Assembly (NCBI GenBank): GCA_002373165.1
Contig: DFJS01000052.1
Location: 1-23,009, forward strand
Reading direction: 5' to 3'
Source of the DNA: Ruminococcus sp. UBA3665
GTDB taxonomy: Bacteria; Bacillota; Clostridia; Oscillospirales; Ruminococcaceae
Length of the DNA: 23,009 nt
Every line of letters starts with the position of its first letter. Position 1 is the first letter of the stretch. The notes beneath the pieces were generated by a model. It did no database searches. It was not told where the DNA came from and saw nothing but the letters and a program-made list of their open reading frames with translations. The translations under genes were made by a program, and so were the position numbers. This document shows, one piece after another, positions 7,228-15,938 of this stretch.

Positions 7228-8574
7228 TTACATCATTCTGTTGCCGAATCCGCCGTGATTTCCGCGGCCGCCAAAGCCGCCTCCGAATCCGCCGCCGCCC
7301 ATCATGGACTGCGGAATTTCAGTTACCTGTTCGCCGTTGATTATGATTGTACCGCCGTTATATTCTGCCGAAATATCATAATCGAAAGAAGAAGTCGGAG
7401 CTGTGATAGTGATTGTACCGTCATTGACACGGATATAGCCGTTGGAATCGACTGCATCTGTATCGCCCTGTCCCATGATGACAGTCGTATCGCCGCCGTT
7501 GAATTCAATCGTGACAGGATAAGCCGCATTGCTCTTGTCTGCCGCATTGATTCCGTCATCGGATGCTTCTATATAGATAGTTCCGCCGTTAATCTGCACA
7601 TAGGTTGCTTCCATGCCTTCGGAAGCAGTCATATTGAAAGTTCCGCCGTCAATCTGCAATACTGCTGTAGCCTGAATGCCGTCACTTGCCGAACTGATTG
7701 TAAAATCGCCGCCGGCAATATAGATATCGCCGAGAGATTCGTCATTTTCGCAGTGCAGGCCGTCTTTATTGCTGTGAATGGTAAAGATTCCGCCGCATAC
7801 GGAAATAGAATCATTGGCTTCGATGGCATCCAGTGCCGAATTGATTGTATAAGTTCCGCCTGTGAATTTCAGGTCATCTTTGGAAGTAATGCCGTTTCCG
7901 CTTTCTGAGGTGATATTCAGTGTTCCTGTGCCGTTCAGTGTCAGATCTTCTTTGGAATAGATGACAGCATCCGTATTGGTTTCGCCGTCGGGCGTAAAAG
8001 TACCGGAAACGGTCAGAGTATTTTCAGTATTTGTCGTTGTGATGAATACTTTATCCGCAGAAACAACATAGATTGCCGGTGCACTGCTGTTTGTGATATT
8101 CACGCCGTCAAGCACAAGCTGTACTTTGGATTCTTTGTCAGTTTCCACTCTGACTGTGCAGTTCTGAGCAGTTCCGCTGATGACATAAACGCCGGCCTGT
8201 GTAATCTGGAGTGTGGCATTATCCGAAACAGTAAGATACTGTGCGTCGGACAGATCAGCAGACTGTTCTAAATCACGGTTGGAAAACAGATCTGCTGTAT
8301 CCAGCATTCCGGCAGTATTGGCGGTATAAGAAGCCGTTGCCACAGCAGTATTTTCTGTTTCCGGGGTGATTTCCTCCGTTGTTTCTTCAGAATTTGTTTT
8401 ATCAATATTAAAAGTAATAGTTTCTCTGACAGCAGCTGTTTCCGGCTGGACTGCTGTTTCTGTGAGTTCAGTTGTCAGGGTTTCCGTCATATCTGTAGAA
8501 ACGGAATTGCATCCTGTCATTGTCAGGGCGAATACTGCACCCAGCAGAAGAGTCATCATCATATTTTTTTTCAT
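7228..8574 (-). CDS. carbohydrate-binding lipoprotein, Cthe_2159/DUF4353 family
   Basis: The product has 448 residues. Residues 1-22 are a lipoprotein signal with a lipobox-like TMTGC (C22), followed by a Thr/Glu-rich linker to about residue 100. Residues about 110-400 consist of short beta-helix-like rungs with repeating patterns (GGTFNMTAS, GGTIYIEASDDGINA, GGDFTISSASDGIQA). This is the style of the Cthe_2159 family, whose founding member from Clostridium thermocellum binds polygalacturonate. The tail is Gly/Phe-rich (MMGGGGFGGGFGG). ATG 8574 follows AAAGGAAG. It is probably a surface protein that binds plant cell-wall pectin; enzymatic activity is not implied by the family. A weak promoter lies at 8623-8651. 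Confidence 0.87.
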   Translation of the reverse strand: MKKNMMMTLLLGAVFALTMTGCNSVSTDMTETLTTELTETAVQPETAAVRETITFNIDKTNSEETTEEITPETENTAVATASYTANTAGMLDTADLFSNRDLEQSADLSDAQYLTVSDNATLQITQAGVYVISGTAQNCTVRVETDKESKVQLVLDGVNITNSSAPAIYVVSADKVFITTTNTENTLTVSGTFTPDGETNTDAVIYSKEDLTLNGTGTLNITSESGNGITSKDDLKFTGGTYTINSALDAIEANDSISVCGGIFTIHSNKDGLHCENDESLGDIYIAGGDFTISSASDGIQATAVLQIDGGTFNMTASEGMEATYVQINGGTIYIEASDDGINAADKSNAAYPVTIEFNGGDTTVIMGQGDTDAVDSNGYIRVNDGTITITAPTSSFDYDISAEYNGGTIIINGEQVTEIPQSMMGGGGFGGGFGGRGNHGGFGNRMM

Positions 8575-8622
8575 AAAAATCGCTTCCTTTCAGAATAGTA
8601 ACAGATTTGTTTCATTACCTGT

Positions 8623-8651
8623 ATTATACTGCGCGATTCTGAAAAAAGCGA
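8623..8651 (-). promoter_or_regulatory. weak candidate promoter of the lipoprotein gene
   Basis: On the minus strand a perfect TATAAT (8623-8628) lies about 50 nt before the ATG, but the -35 at 17 nt spacing is only TCGCTT. Two CACA-containing direct repeats 22 nt apart lie just upstream (about 8660-8690), which could suit an activator. Confidence 0.35.
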
Positions 8652-8726
8652 AACAGAAATGTGAAAGAATCCGGAAAAAATTGTGAGAAATATTTGTGAT
8701 TTGCATTCAGTTCCGCCCGGATGAAT

Positions 8727-9719
8727 TTATCTGAAATGTAAAAGATACTGCCAGGGCAGATAATATTTAATTGCTTCAAGATGATGAATATTTTTCTCTT
8801 CCAGCCAGTCGAAAATCAGATTTGTCAGTTCTTTCCGTTCGGATATGGAAAGATTAAGAATCATTCTGTTTAATTTTTTCATGCTTTTTCTGGTAGAGGA
8901 ATTCATCCGGGCAAGCCAGCAGGGATTTCCTGTCTCGTCGATTTCCCAGCTGAACATATCATGCTGAAAAATCAGCGAAGGCGAATTGCTGTGAATTACG
9001 CTGTAATTTTCCCACGGCAGTGTTTGCAGAAGCTGTCCGATAATTGAATCCTGCGGCACCACACAGCAGAATTTTGAAGCAATCCGCTGATATCCGGGCT
9101 GTTCCAGAAGATTAATCTGCTGATTGAATCCCGGAGAATCGTTGCAGAAGATCGTATTGATTCTGTTCTGGACGGCCTGGTCGGCAAAAATAGCCGCATA
9201 TGCTGCCAGATTGCCGCCTTTGGAATGGCCGCTGATGATGAAATTGCCGGGCAGCTGTTCTGCGGCCGCTGCCAGATACTGCCGGGCTTTTTCCTGGGCG
9301 GGCGTTTGCGGAAGATAGGAAAACTGAAAATCCTCTTTCCAGCCTACTACAGTGCCGTCCGTGCCGCTGTAGCTGATAAACCATAAACTTTCAGAAATTT
9401 TAATCGTAATCACGGAAAACTGTGTTGCATGGCTTAATGAATCAAATTCATTGCGATAGCCGCAGATATACAGGTCGGAAAAGCGGCGGCTTTCTTTCAA
9501 GCTTTTCAAAAACGCCATGTTTTTGCCTTTTTCCTGAATGCCAAAGGCAAACAGCTGATTGATGGCATCTGAAATTTTCGTAAATGTATGAAATTCATCT
9601 GCTACCATAGAAAAATCAATATAGCTTAATACCGTCAGCACCATGACATCTGCCTGACGAATATTAAAGCAGGTCAGAGGTGTATCGCCGAATTTTTTAA
9701 TATAATCCACAATATTCAC
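8727..9719 (-). CDS. DUF2974/Mbeg1-like alpha/beta hydrolase
   Basis: The product has 330 residues and starts with GTG at 9719 behind AGAGGTAG. It carries SYSGTDGT (117-124), a nucleophile elbow GHSKGGN (164-170, Ser166) and NDSPGF (193-198), the signature of the DUF2974 (Mbeg1-like) branch of alpha/beta hydrolases. A later histidine (IHSNSPS or FQHDMF region) probably completes the triad. Members are often annotated as lipases, but few have been tested. There is no signal peptide or membrane span, so it is cytoplasmic or peripheral. It is the last gene of the dynamin operon, 15 nt after the small membrane protein gene. In that setting a lipid substrate is attractive but inferred. No clear terminator follows. 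Confidence 0.85.
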   Translation of the reverse strand: MNIVDYIKKFGDTPLTCFNIRQADVMVLTVLSYIDFSMVADEFHTFTKISDAINQLFAFGIQEKGKNMAFLKSLKESRRFSDLYICGYRNEFDSLSHATQFSVITIKISESLWFISYSGTDGTVVGWKEDFQFSYLPQTPAQEKARQYLAAAAEQLPGNFIISGHSKGGNLAAYAAIFADQAVQNRINTIFCNDSPGFNQQINLLEQPGYQRIASKFCCVVPQDSIIGQLLQTLPWENYSVIHSNSPSLIFQHDMFSWEIDETGNPCWLARMNSSTRKSMKKLNRMILNLSISERKELTNLIFDWLEEKNIHHLEAIKYYLPWQYLLHFR

Positions 9720-9734
9720 AGATAACTACCTCTT

Positions 9735-10007
9735 TTATTTCTGATTCAGCTCGTCCAGAGCTTCCAGCAGATCCATAATTTTCTCAGCAATTTCGGGCGG
9801 AAGCTTGTTTTCCTGCTTCTGTGTTTTTGCGGCTTTATTGGAAAGATAGAGGATTGCTCCGATGGCAAACGCGGCCACAACGCCTACAATGCCTACAATT
9901 ACGACAATATTCCCGATTGCACTTACAGATTCTGCGGTCAATGATTCTGCCATTGTATCCACCTCTTTTTGATTTTTATTCCTGCGCAACAGTTCTGGTA
10001 ATTTCAT
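9735..10007 (-). CDS. small single-span membrane protein
   Basis: This product of 90 residues has one strong membrane span at about 33-56 (IVVIVGIVGVVAAFAIGAIL) and a charged C-terminal helix (PPEIAEKIMDLLEALDELNQ). The ATG at 10007 overlaps the previous stop as ATGA and has AAGGAG upstream. A second start at 9953 (MAESLTAESVS, 72 residues) is preceded by AGAGGTGG at good spacing and is also plausible. I prefer 10007 because the junction before it in the operon is also ATGA-coupled. No family is recognised. It could anchor or recruit the dynamin-like proteins to the membrane, which is inference from the operon. Confidence 0.75.
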   Translation of the reverse strand: MKLPELLRRNKNQKEVDTMAESLTAESVSAIGNIVVIVGIVGVVAAFAIGAILYLSNKAAKTQKQENKLPPEIAEKIMDLLEALDELNQK

Positions 10008-10342
10008 TTTTTCATTCTCTCCTTAATATTTTTTCGGATGCTCTCCCGGTAACGGACAATTTCATGAATCAGATTTTTAACAGTAGTCTGATTTGTCTGG
10101 ATTTGTCCGCCGCCGAACATCTCTGCAAAATAATCCAGGCAGAGATCAGCCGTTGGTTTTTTGAGAGCATCTCTGAGAAATTTGTCAATCGTATCATTTA
10201 ATTCGCTGCAATCAACGGGGTTTTCCCACAGATTTTCCTCATCATGATGGGGATACAGAATCAAAAGCAGTTTTTTCAGAGCGGGCTTGTGTTCGGCATA
10301 GCCTTTTTTCAGGGCGATATCTGTCAGAAAATACTGGTTCAT
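10004..10342 (-). CDS. 112-residue unknown protein of the dynamin operon
   Basis: The start is ATG 10342, which overlaps the stop of the upstream GTPase gene (ATGA) and is preceded by AGAGGTG at eight bases; the frame is open a little further upstream without a ribosome site. The product begins MNQYFLTDIALKKGYAEHKP, is mostly predicted helix, ends in a basic segment (RESIRKNIKERMKK) and has no membrane span. I recognise no domain. Its tight coupling to the GTPase gene before it and the membrane protein gene after it suggests a fixed stoichiometry within one complex; this is inference. Confidence 0.8.
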   Translation of the reverse strand: MNQYFLTDIALKKGYAEHKPALKKLLLILYPHHDEENLWENPVDCSELNDTIDKFLRDALKKPTADLCLDYFAEMFGGGQIQTNQTTVKNLIHEIVRYRESIRKNIKERMKK

Positions 10343-13098
10343 GACTGAAGCACCTCTTTCCAAGAAGTATTGAATTCCTGAATTGCCTGTTTAAGATTCA
10401 GGACAGAACGTTTTTCGTGTTCCAGTTCGGCGATATTTTCTTTATATTGTTTGCTGTCGTCAATCAGTTCTTCAATCTGTCTGGTTGTAGCATTCAGATT
10501 TCTCTGGAGCTGATTGGTTTCCTGTTCTGTGTCGGCAATAAACATATGCATATCTGATTTCAGCGGCTGGCGCACCTGAGTAGCCAGATAGGCTTCCAGA
10601 TTGCCGTTTTTTCTGTAGACGGTGCGCAGGTCTTCGTATAATTTGGCATTTTCGTAAATACTGAGCAGCCGTTCGAGGGTAATTTTTTCGCTGGCATGGC
10701 CGAATACTTTTCTGAAAAATCCCAGAATGCCGCCGCCTGCGCCATATTCGGCATAATTATTTTCCTTCATGGCACTTTTGATGATTTCGCCGATGTGATT
10801 GACATTCAGACTTTTCAGCTGTAAATCCACGGCACTGATGCTTTGTCCCAGCGTTACCTGAAAAGCAGGGATTTCGATATTCAGCTGTTCGCAGCATTCT
10901 ACTGTAAGTCTGTCAGAAAACTGCTGAACCAGTTCGCGGAGTTTCTGGAGACGTTCTGACCAGATATAAGTAAATGTTGCAGAAATGCCGTTTTGTTCGT
11001 CTTTGAGTTCGCCGCCCAGTTCATCACGGCGGGCGCGCATATATTCACTCATACCTGTGACGCAGACTTCTGAGAGAATTTTCTGATATGTCACAGCAGC
11101 GGCATCGATTTCCAGCACTCTGTCAAGATCGTTTTCATATTCTTCTTTCAGTCTTCTGGAAAGAAGTGTATTAATCCGGTTTTGGGTTACTTCGTCCAGT
11201 GTTGCATCAAGACTCAGCGAACGCTCCACATTACCGGCATATAATGTTTCCACATCTTTAAGACGAATGGGGCGTTTCTGTGCCAGTTCCAGCAGATAGA
11301 CAGTTTTCATATTATCATATTTGCTGTAGAGTGTTTTATACTCTTCATACAAATCGTTATATTCCGGGTCGAGCACGTTTTCCACAGCAGATTTGAAATC
11401 TTCCAGAATTTTAATTGCTTTCCGGAGCAGTTCCTGATTTTCCTTAAGCCGCTGCATCAGTTCCTCGATATGAAAAAAATTCATAATAGCTCTGTATTCG
11501 CTGTCGATTTTAAAAATCAGATTATTGACTTTTTCATTTCTTGCCTTCTGGTTGGCGATATAGTCGACATAAGAAAGCAGATTGGGCATACCGCTGAATT
11601 CCTCCATATCCTGAACGGATTCGATATCCTGCTTATGCCATACTTCGGCATTATCCAGCATACCGCGGAGCTGCTGAAGTGCAGAGACGACTCTTTTTTC
11701 ATACTCTACAGGGAAATCTTCCGTATCTGCATAACTGTTGATACAGCGTTTCATGGCCTTATCGGAGAAATCTGACAGCAGACAGCTGCAATCCCCGTCA
11801 TCTGTGGGGCATTTCATATAAGGGATTGTCATTGCATTATAATAAGTCAGGGCAGATGTGCCAATGACAACGCAGTTGCGGAAATCGATATTATCTTTTT
11901 TACCGGTAGAGATCAGCTTGTTCCGGATAAAATCCACAATTCTGACGACACTTTTATCGCTGGTATCATCATAGCGGAGATCCAGCTTGTTGACATTAAG
12001 AATCAGGGAATATTTCTTGCCTTTTTCCTGACACATTGTCCAAACATCTTTCAGGTACTGATATTCATCATCTGTCAGATATTTGGAATAATCTATGGTA
12101 AATACAATGACATCGGCAGCATCCACGCCGCGCTGGGCGGCTTCTTTATGAGCAGTAGCATTTGCCAGGTTCGGCCCCGGCGTGTCATAGATTGTATACG
12201 AAGAAAAGCCTATCTGACCATGGGGATGATATTCCATCTCCATATCCGGAATGCCTAGGCCGTTTTTATAGTCTTGTTCTGCTTCGACAAAAAGTTTTTC
12301 TACTCTGGAACGGATTTCTTCAGAATCCGGGCTGTTCCAGTTTTTCTTCTGATAATGCAGATGATACTCTTCATCCGGACTTTTTCTGTAGATGCAGTTA
12401 TTGGGTGTTGCGAGTTCCAGACTGGTAGGAGCCATTTCACAGCCGATCATAGAATTGACAATCACGCTTTTTCCGGCTTTTTTGGTTGCGGCAACAGCAA
12501 TTTTCAATTCATTGTTCTGTGTTTCGCCGATATAGGACTGAATATTTTTAAGTTTTTTCAGAATAGCAGTTCTGTATTTTTTATGATCTTCTTCCAGTTC
12601 GTCAACATGTTCGATAGAATTCTGCACAGCGACCTTATGCTGATTGATTTTTCTTTCAAACATGCGGATTTTTTCATTATCACGGGATTCTTTTTCTGTG
12701 CACACGTGCACCTGTGCAAGCTGGATATTAATATAAATCAGCTGCTGAATCAGCGCACAAAGCTGACAGCGGACTTCTGTTTCCTGTTCTTTTGAAACAT
12801 TGACATCCCCCAGCACAACGACTTCACATTCGCCCTGTTCCAGGTCGATTGCCTCCAGCAGTTCACTGAGCACTGTAAATTTCTGCTCGTTTTCTTTTGT
12901 TTTCAGCAGTACATTGATTTTCATCTGTTTGCAGATGCGCATACGGGACTGAATCTGTTCTTTCAGTTTCAGTTTCGGGATATAGCTGTAAAGCTCTTCC
13001 CCGGCAGTCATGACAAATACCGGATTCTGCCTGATATGTTCAATCACGGTATCTCTGGCGGCATCGGCATCTGTGGGATGTAATACAATAACATTCAT
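10339..13098 (-). CDS. dynamin-like GTPase with N-terminal extra domain
   Basis: The product has 919 residues. ATG 13098 follows AAGGGGG; an upstream TTG at 13107 is too close to that site. The GTPase domain starts near residue 198: P-loop ATKKAGKS (204-211), DTPG (305-308) and NKLD (370-373). The first P-loop glycine is alanine, unlike the partner protein. Long helical and coiled-coil regions follow (about 520-919). A glycine- and aromatic-rich stretch GAGGGILGFFRKVFG at about 783-800 could be the membrane paddle. Residues 1-135 form alternating strand/helix segments (NVIVLHP, VFVMTAG, INVLLKT, EVVVLGD) that look Rossmann-like, an unusual addition to a dynamin, linked by a coiled coil at 136-190. 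Bacterial dynamin-like proteins often work as adjacent pairs in membrane fusion, repair or phage defence. The family call is firm, the role inferred. Confidence 0.88.
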   Translation of the reverse strand: MNVIVLHPTDADAARDTVIEHIRQNPVFVMTAGEELYSYIPKLKLKEQIQSRMRICKQMKINVLLKTKENEQKFTVLSELLEAIDLEQGECEVVVLGDVNVSKEQETEVRCQLCALIQQLIYINIQLAQVHVCTEKESRDNEKIRMFERKINQHKVAVQNSIEHVDELEEDHKKYRTAILKKLKNIQSYIGETQNNELKIAVAATKKAGKSVIVNSMIGCEMAPTSLELATPNNCIYRKSPDEEYHLHYQKKNWNSPDSEEIRSRVEKLFVEAEQDYKNGLGIPDMEMEYHPHGQIGFSSYTIYDTPGPNLANATAHKEAAQRGVDAADVIVFTIDYSKYLTDDEYQYLKDVWTMCQEKGKKYSLILNVNKLDLRYDDTSDKSVVRIVDFIRNKLISTGKKDNIDFRNCVVIGTSALTYYNAMTIPYMKCPTDDGDCSCLLSDFSDKAMKRCINSYADTEDFPVEYEKRVVSALQQLRGMLDNAEVWHKQDIESVQDMEEFSGMPNLLSYVDYIANQKARNEKVNNLIFKIDSEYRAIMNFFHIEELMQRLKENQELLRKAIKILEDFKSAVENVLDPEYNDLYEEYKTLYSKYDNMKTVYLLELAQKRPIRLKDVETLYAGNVERSLSLDATLDEVTQNRINTLLSRRLKEEYENDLDRVLEIDAAAVTYQKILSEVCVTGMSEYMRARRDELGGELKDEQNGISATFTYIWSERLQKLRELVQQFSDRLTVECCEQLNIEIPAFQVTLGQSISAVDLQLKSLNVNHIGEIIKSAMKENNYAEYGAGGGILGFFRKVFGHASEKITLERLLSIYENAKLYEDLRTVYRKNGNLEAYLATQVRQPLKSDMHMFIADTEQETNQLQRNLNATTRQIEELIDDSKQYKENIAELEHEKRSVLNLKQAIQEFNTSWKEVLQS

Positions 13099-13122
13099 GA
13101 GAATCAATTCCCCCTTAAAAAA

Positions 13123-15699
13123 TCAAGTTTCAGCCTGACCGGATTTCACGCCGCTGAGGATTCTCTGAATTTCGGCGCAGATTTCACGGTGCAGACGGCG
13201 TTTTTTCTCTTCTGCCTGGATATCGGCAAGCTGACCGCAGGCAATTTTTTCCGTATTCTGTGTGACAAATTTGCCGAAACGATACTGCGGGCCGGGTTCG
13301 AGACTATTGAGAATATTTTCAATGCTGCGTATCATGTAATATACAAAAGCTTTATCAATCTGGATTGCCGGGACTGCGGCTTTCAGCAGCAGATCGCCAA
13401 GAATATCGATATCCTGATTGATATGACTGCACACTACTTCGATATTACTGCTGTTAAGGTTTTCTTCCCTGCATCGTTCGCTGTAATATTCCGGCGTAAT
13501 AGGCGGAAAAGGAGAATCAGAAACAGAACGGCCTTTTTCGTCTTCAAATTCCGTATCCAGATAATTATGAAGTGAAGCCAGGAACCGTTCCGGAGAAGAA
13601 TGCGGTCTTCTTTCGCAGACTTCGGAAAGATAGGCTTCGGCATTTTCTTTTTTCTCTCTGGCGACGATTTTCAGGACGGGAGTAAATTCCTGTGTCACCT
13701 GCTGTTCTCTGCCGGGCACATACGGGAAGATGATATGCAGAAGACGGCTATAGAGAGGTTCCGTTTCAGAATCCTGCTGACCGGCATGATCATGGAACAG
13801 GATAGCATACAGCATCGGCTGACGGTCAGCGGAGAGAGTTTCTTCACGTTCGGTATGGAAAATGCCTAAACTGTATAAATTTAATTTTCTGTCTTCATAT
13901 GCAGCCCAGCGGTCGCGGCCGCCGAAGTTCTGCCGCAGAAGTGTTTCCATCAGATCAGTCGAAAACCGTTCTGCAAGGCTTCTGTAATAGCCTTCTTTGC
14001 TTTCGGAATTAATTTCTTTCAGATATGCTTCAACCCGGTTTACGAGCTCATCATAATACGGATTTATCGGAGTAACAGTCAGGGCATTCAGAAAGATTGT
14101 TTTGACTTTTTCGTCATAGTCACTGTGTGTTTCAATTGCAAGATCCACAATCGTATGAATAAAGAAATCATAAATCTGATTATATTTCAGACTGCGGAGT
14201 TTTCTTTCAAACTCATCCAGAGCGATATTGCTTCCGGTTGTGCCGACAGCATTTTCGGCCTCGTCTCTTTCTTCTTCCTGAACTCCGTAATTTTCAGAAT
14301 TCACGCGGCTGATTGTATCCAGGAATTTTTGTGAAAGCGGCAGCTGTGCAAAGACTTTGGGAACGGAATTATGCAGTTTATCCAGTTCTTTTTTAATCTG
14401 TATCTGTGCGTTATCCCGAAGATCGATTGCAATACCGGAAATTTCTCCGATATTCATGCCCATATCCGCGCTCTGGCTTAATACAGAAAGTTCAGGAGTG
14501 AGGCATTCTTCCAGTTCTGAATAAATTCTGTTGATGCGTTTTTTCAGTATTTCAAAGCGTTCGGTTTCGTTATAGCGTTCCAGACGGGCATGTATTTCAT
14601 CAATACCGTCATTGATTCCCTTGGATTCCAGATTTTCCAATATGCCTGTACCGGGAAGCTTTCCGGCTTTTTCCAGCTTGGCGCGTGCAGAGCCGATCAC
14701 AAGGCGGCTGTCGATCAATTCATGCCGGACAATGCGGAATTTATCCAGCTGGGATTTGAGTACCTGAAGATTTTTGCTTAGGGCATCGTTGGCAGTATCG
14801 GCTTTATTGCCGAATACAAAAATTTTTTCATTAAACGGAATTCCGTCCTGATCGCATTCGCCCTCGAAAATCTGAACCTGCGGCCCTGTGATGCTGGGTT
14901 TTCCGGCATTGGCGATTAAAATAATCACATCTGCGGTAGCCATCATGCGGATAGTCTGTTCTTTATGAATCTGCGTAGGAGAATCGAAGCCGGGCACATC
15001 ATACAGCACAGCATTCTGCATATCGGACAGTCTGGCAGAATGAATCGTAATTTCCTTGACGGCCACAGCATAGGCGGGATTCTGAATAAAATTCTTGAAT
15101 TCCTCGCTTTCCAGCTGTTCCGTGCCTCTGTAAATCTTCACTGGCGCGTTGATATAGGAAAGCAGCGTTTCTTTATGTTCCAGAATATTTTCCACATCCT
15201 CGTTGACAGAGGCGCGGTAAAAATTCTTCTTTTCTTCCGGGAGCTGTTCATACAGTTCCTGATACTGCGCAAGGCTGACAGAAGAAACATCATAATTTTC
15301 CGCATGGGCAATGCCCATTACGGCAAGATTATCTGTAAATTTCTTAGAAAACTCCTCACGGGTATAAAACAGAATTTCCGCATAGTCTTCAGTACCATAG
15401 CGGATGCTGGTAGAAGTATATGTACATCTTGCATCCATCGAGGGCAGAATATTATTCCCCATCAGGGCATTGGCAAAGGTACTTTTGCCGGCTTTTTCCA
15501 CGCCGATGACAGCAATTTCAAACTCGTTATTCACGAGCTTTCTTCTGAGTGCTTCTGATTTTTTCAGTAATTTTGCAATTTCTTCTGATTTTGTTCCGGA
15601 AATAATTTCCTGAAATTTCGGATTCAGCAGTTCTTTCATGCCTGCAATCTGAGAATTCAGTTTTCCGACATATTTTTCTCTTTCCATTTTGATATCCAT
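13123..15699 (-). CDS. dynamin-like GTPase, first of pair
   Basis: The product has 858 residues, starting at ATG 15699 behind AGGAGGG. The GTPase motifs are all present: P-loop GVEKAGKS (66-73), switch threonines in CTYTST (92-97), DVPG (234-237) and NKAD (298-301). The motif order and the long helical C-terminal half (about 390-858) fit the dynamin/BDLP family rather than small Ras-like GTPases. I see no membrane span, so it is soluble or peripheral. It is the first gene of the operon, with a consensus promoter 40 nt upstream and the second GTPase 24 nt downstream. Pairs such as Campylobacter DLP1/DLP2 assemble as hetero-oligomers; a similar arrangement is inferred here. GTPase identity is firm; cellular function is unknown. 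Confidence 0.9.
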   Translation of the reverse strand: MDIKMEREKYVGKLNSQIAGMKELLNPKFQEIISGTKSEEIAKLLKKSEALRRKLVNNEFEIAVIGVEKAGKSTFANALMGNNILPSMDARCTYTSTSIRYGTEDYAEILFYTREEFSKKFTDNLAVMGIAHAENYDVSSVSLAQYQELYEQLPEEKKNFYRASVNEDVENILEHKETLLSYINAPVKIYRGTEQLESEEFKNFIQNPAYAVAVKEITIHSARLSDMQNAVLYDVPGFDSPTQIHKEQTIRMMATADVIILIANAGKPSITGPQVQIFEGECDQDGIPFNEKIFVFGNKADTANDALSKNLQVLKSQLDKFRIVRHELIDSRLVIGSARAKLEKAGKLPGTGILENLESKGINDGIDEIHARLERYNETERFEILKKRINRIYSELEECLTPELSVLSQSADMGMNIGEISGIAIDLRDNAQIQIKKELDKLHNSVPKVFAQLPLSQKFLDTISRVNSENYGVQEEERDEAENAVGTTGSNIALDEFERKLRSLKYNQIYDFFIHTIVDLAIETHSDYDEKVKTIFLNALTVTPINPYYDELVNRVEAYLKEINSESKEGYYRSLAERFSTDLMETLLRQNFGGRDRWAAYEDRKLNLYSLGIFHTEREETLSADRQPMLYAILFHDHAGQQDSETEPLYSRLLHIIFPYVPGREQQVTQEFTPVLKIVAREKKENAEAYLSEVCERRPHSSPERFLASLHNYLDTEFEDEKGRSVSDSPFPPITPEYYSERCREENLNSSNIEVVCSHINQDIDILGDLLLKAAVPAIQIDKAFVYYMIRSIENILNSLEPGPQYRFGKFVTQNTEKIACGQLADIQAEEKKRRLHREICAEIQRILSGVKSGQAET

Positions 15700-15736
15700 C
15701 TGAATTTCCCTCCTGAATTATTTCTATCTGATATTA

Positions 15737-15765
15737 ATTATACAGGATAATGCAGGAAAAGTCAA
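15737..15765 (-). promoter_or_regulatory. promoter of the dynamin operon
   Basis: On the minus strand TTGACT (15760-15765), a 17-nt spacer and a perfect TATAAT (15737-15742) lie about 38 nt before the first GTPase ATG. No other consensus promoter was seen inside the operon. Confidence 0.88.
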
Positions 15766-15868
15766 GCCGTTTTTTGACAAAATTCGACAAAGCGTTTCAG
15801 AAAGCATTGATTTGCAATAAGATAATTTTCTTCCGCTGTTTTCCGGGGGCGGTCTGACCCGTTTCTGC

Positions 15869-15897
15869 TTGACATTTAAAACAAAATATGCTATGCT
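15869..15897 (+). promoter_or_regulatory. promoter of the sugar transferase gene
   Basis: TTGACA (15869-15874), a 17-nt spacer ending TATGC, and TATGCT (15892-15897) lie about 42 nt before the ATG at 15939. The rest of the gap 15700-15938 holds the divergent dynamin promoter and no gene that I can support. Confidence 0.75.
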
Positions 15898-15938
15898 TAA
15901 CATGGTAAGATTTCGCAGTACGAAAGAGGAGCATTCAC

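Noticed and set aside
7255..7908. Repetitive look of the lipoprotein gene as a CRISPR or tandem-repeat array
   Set aside because: The periodicity comes from degenerate beta-helix rungs in protein; no exact DNA repeats with spacers are present.
12274..12795. Plus-strand open frame opposite the second dynamin gene
   Set aside because: Phe-rich shadow of the GTPase region without a start signal.
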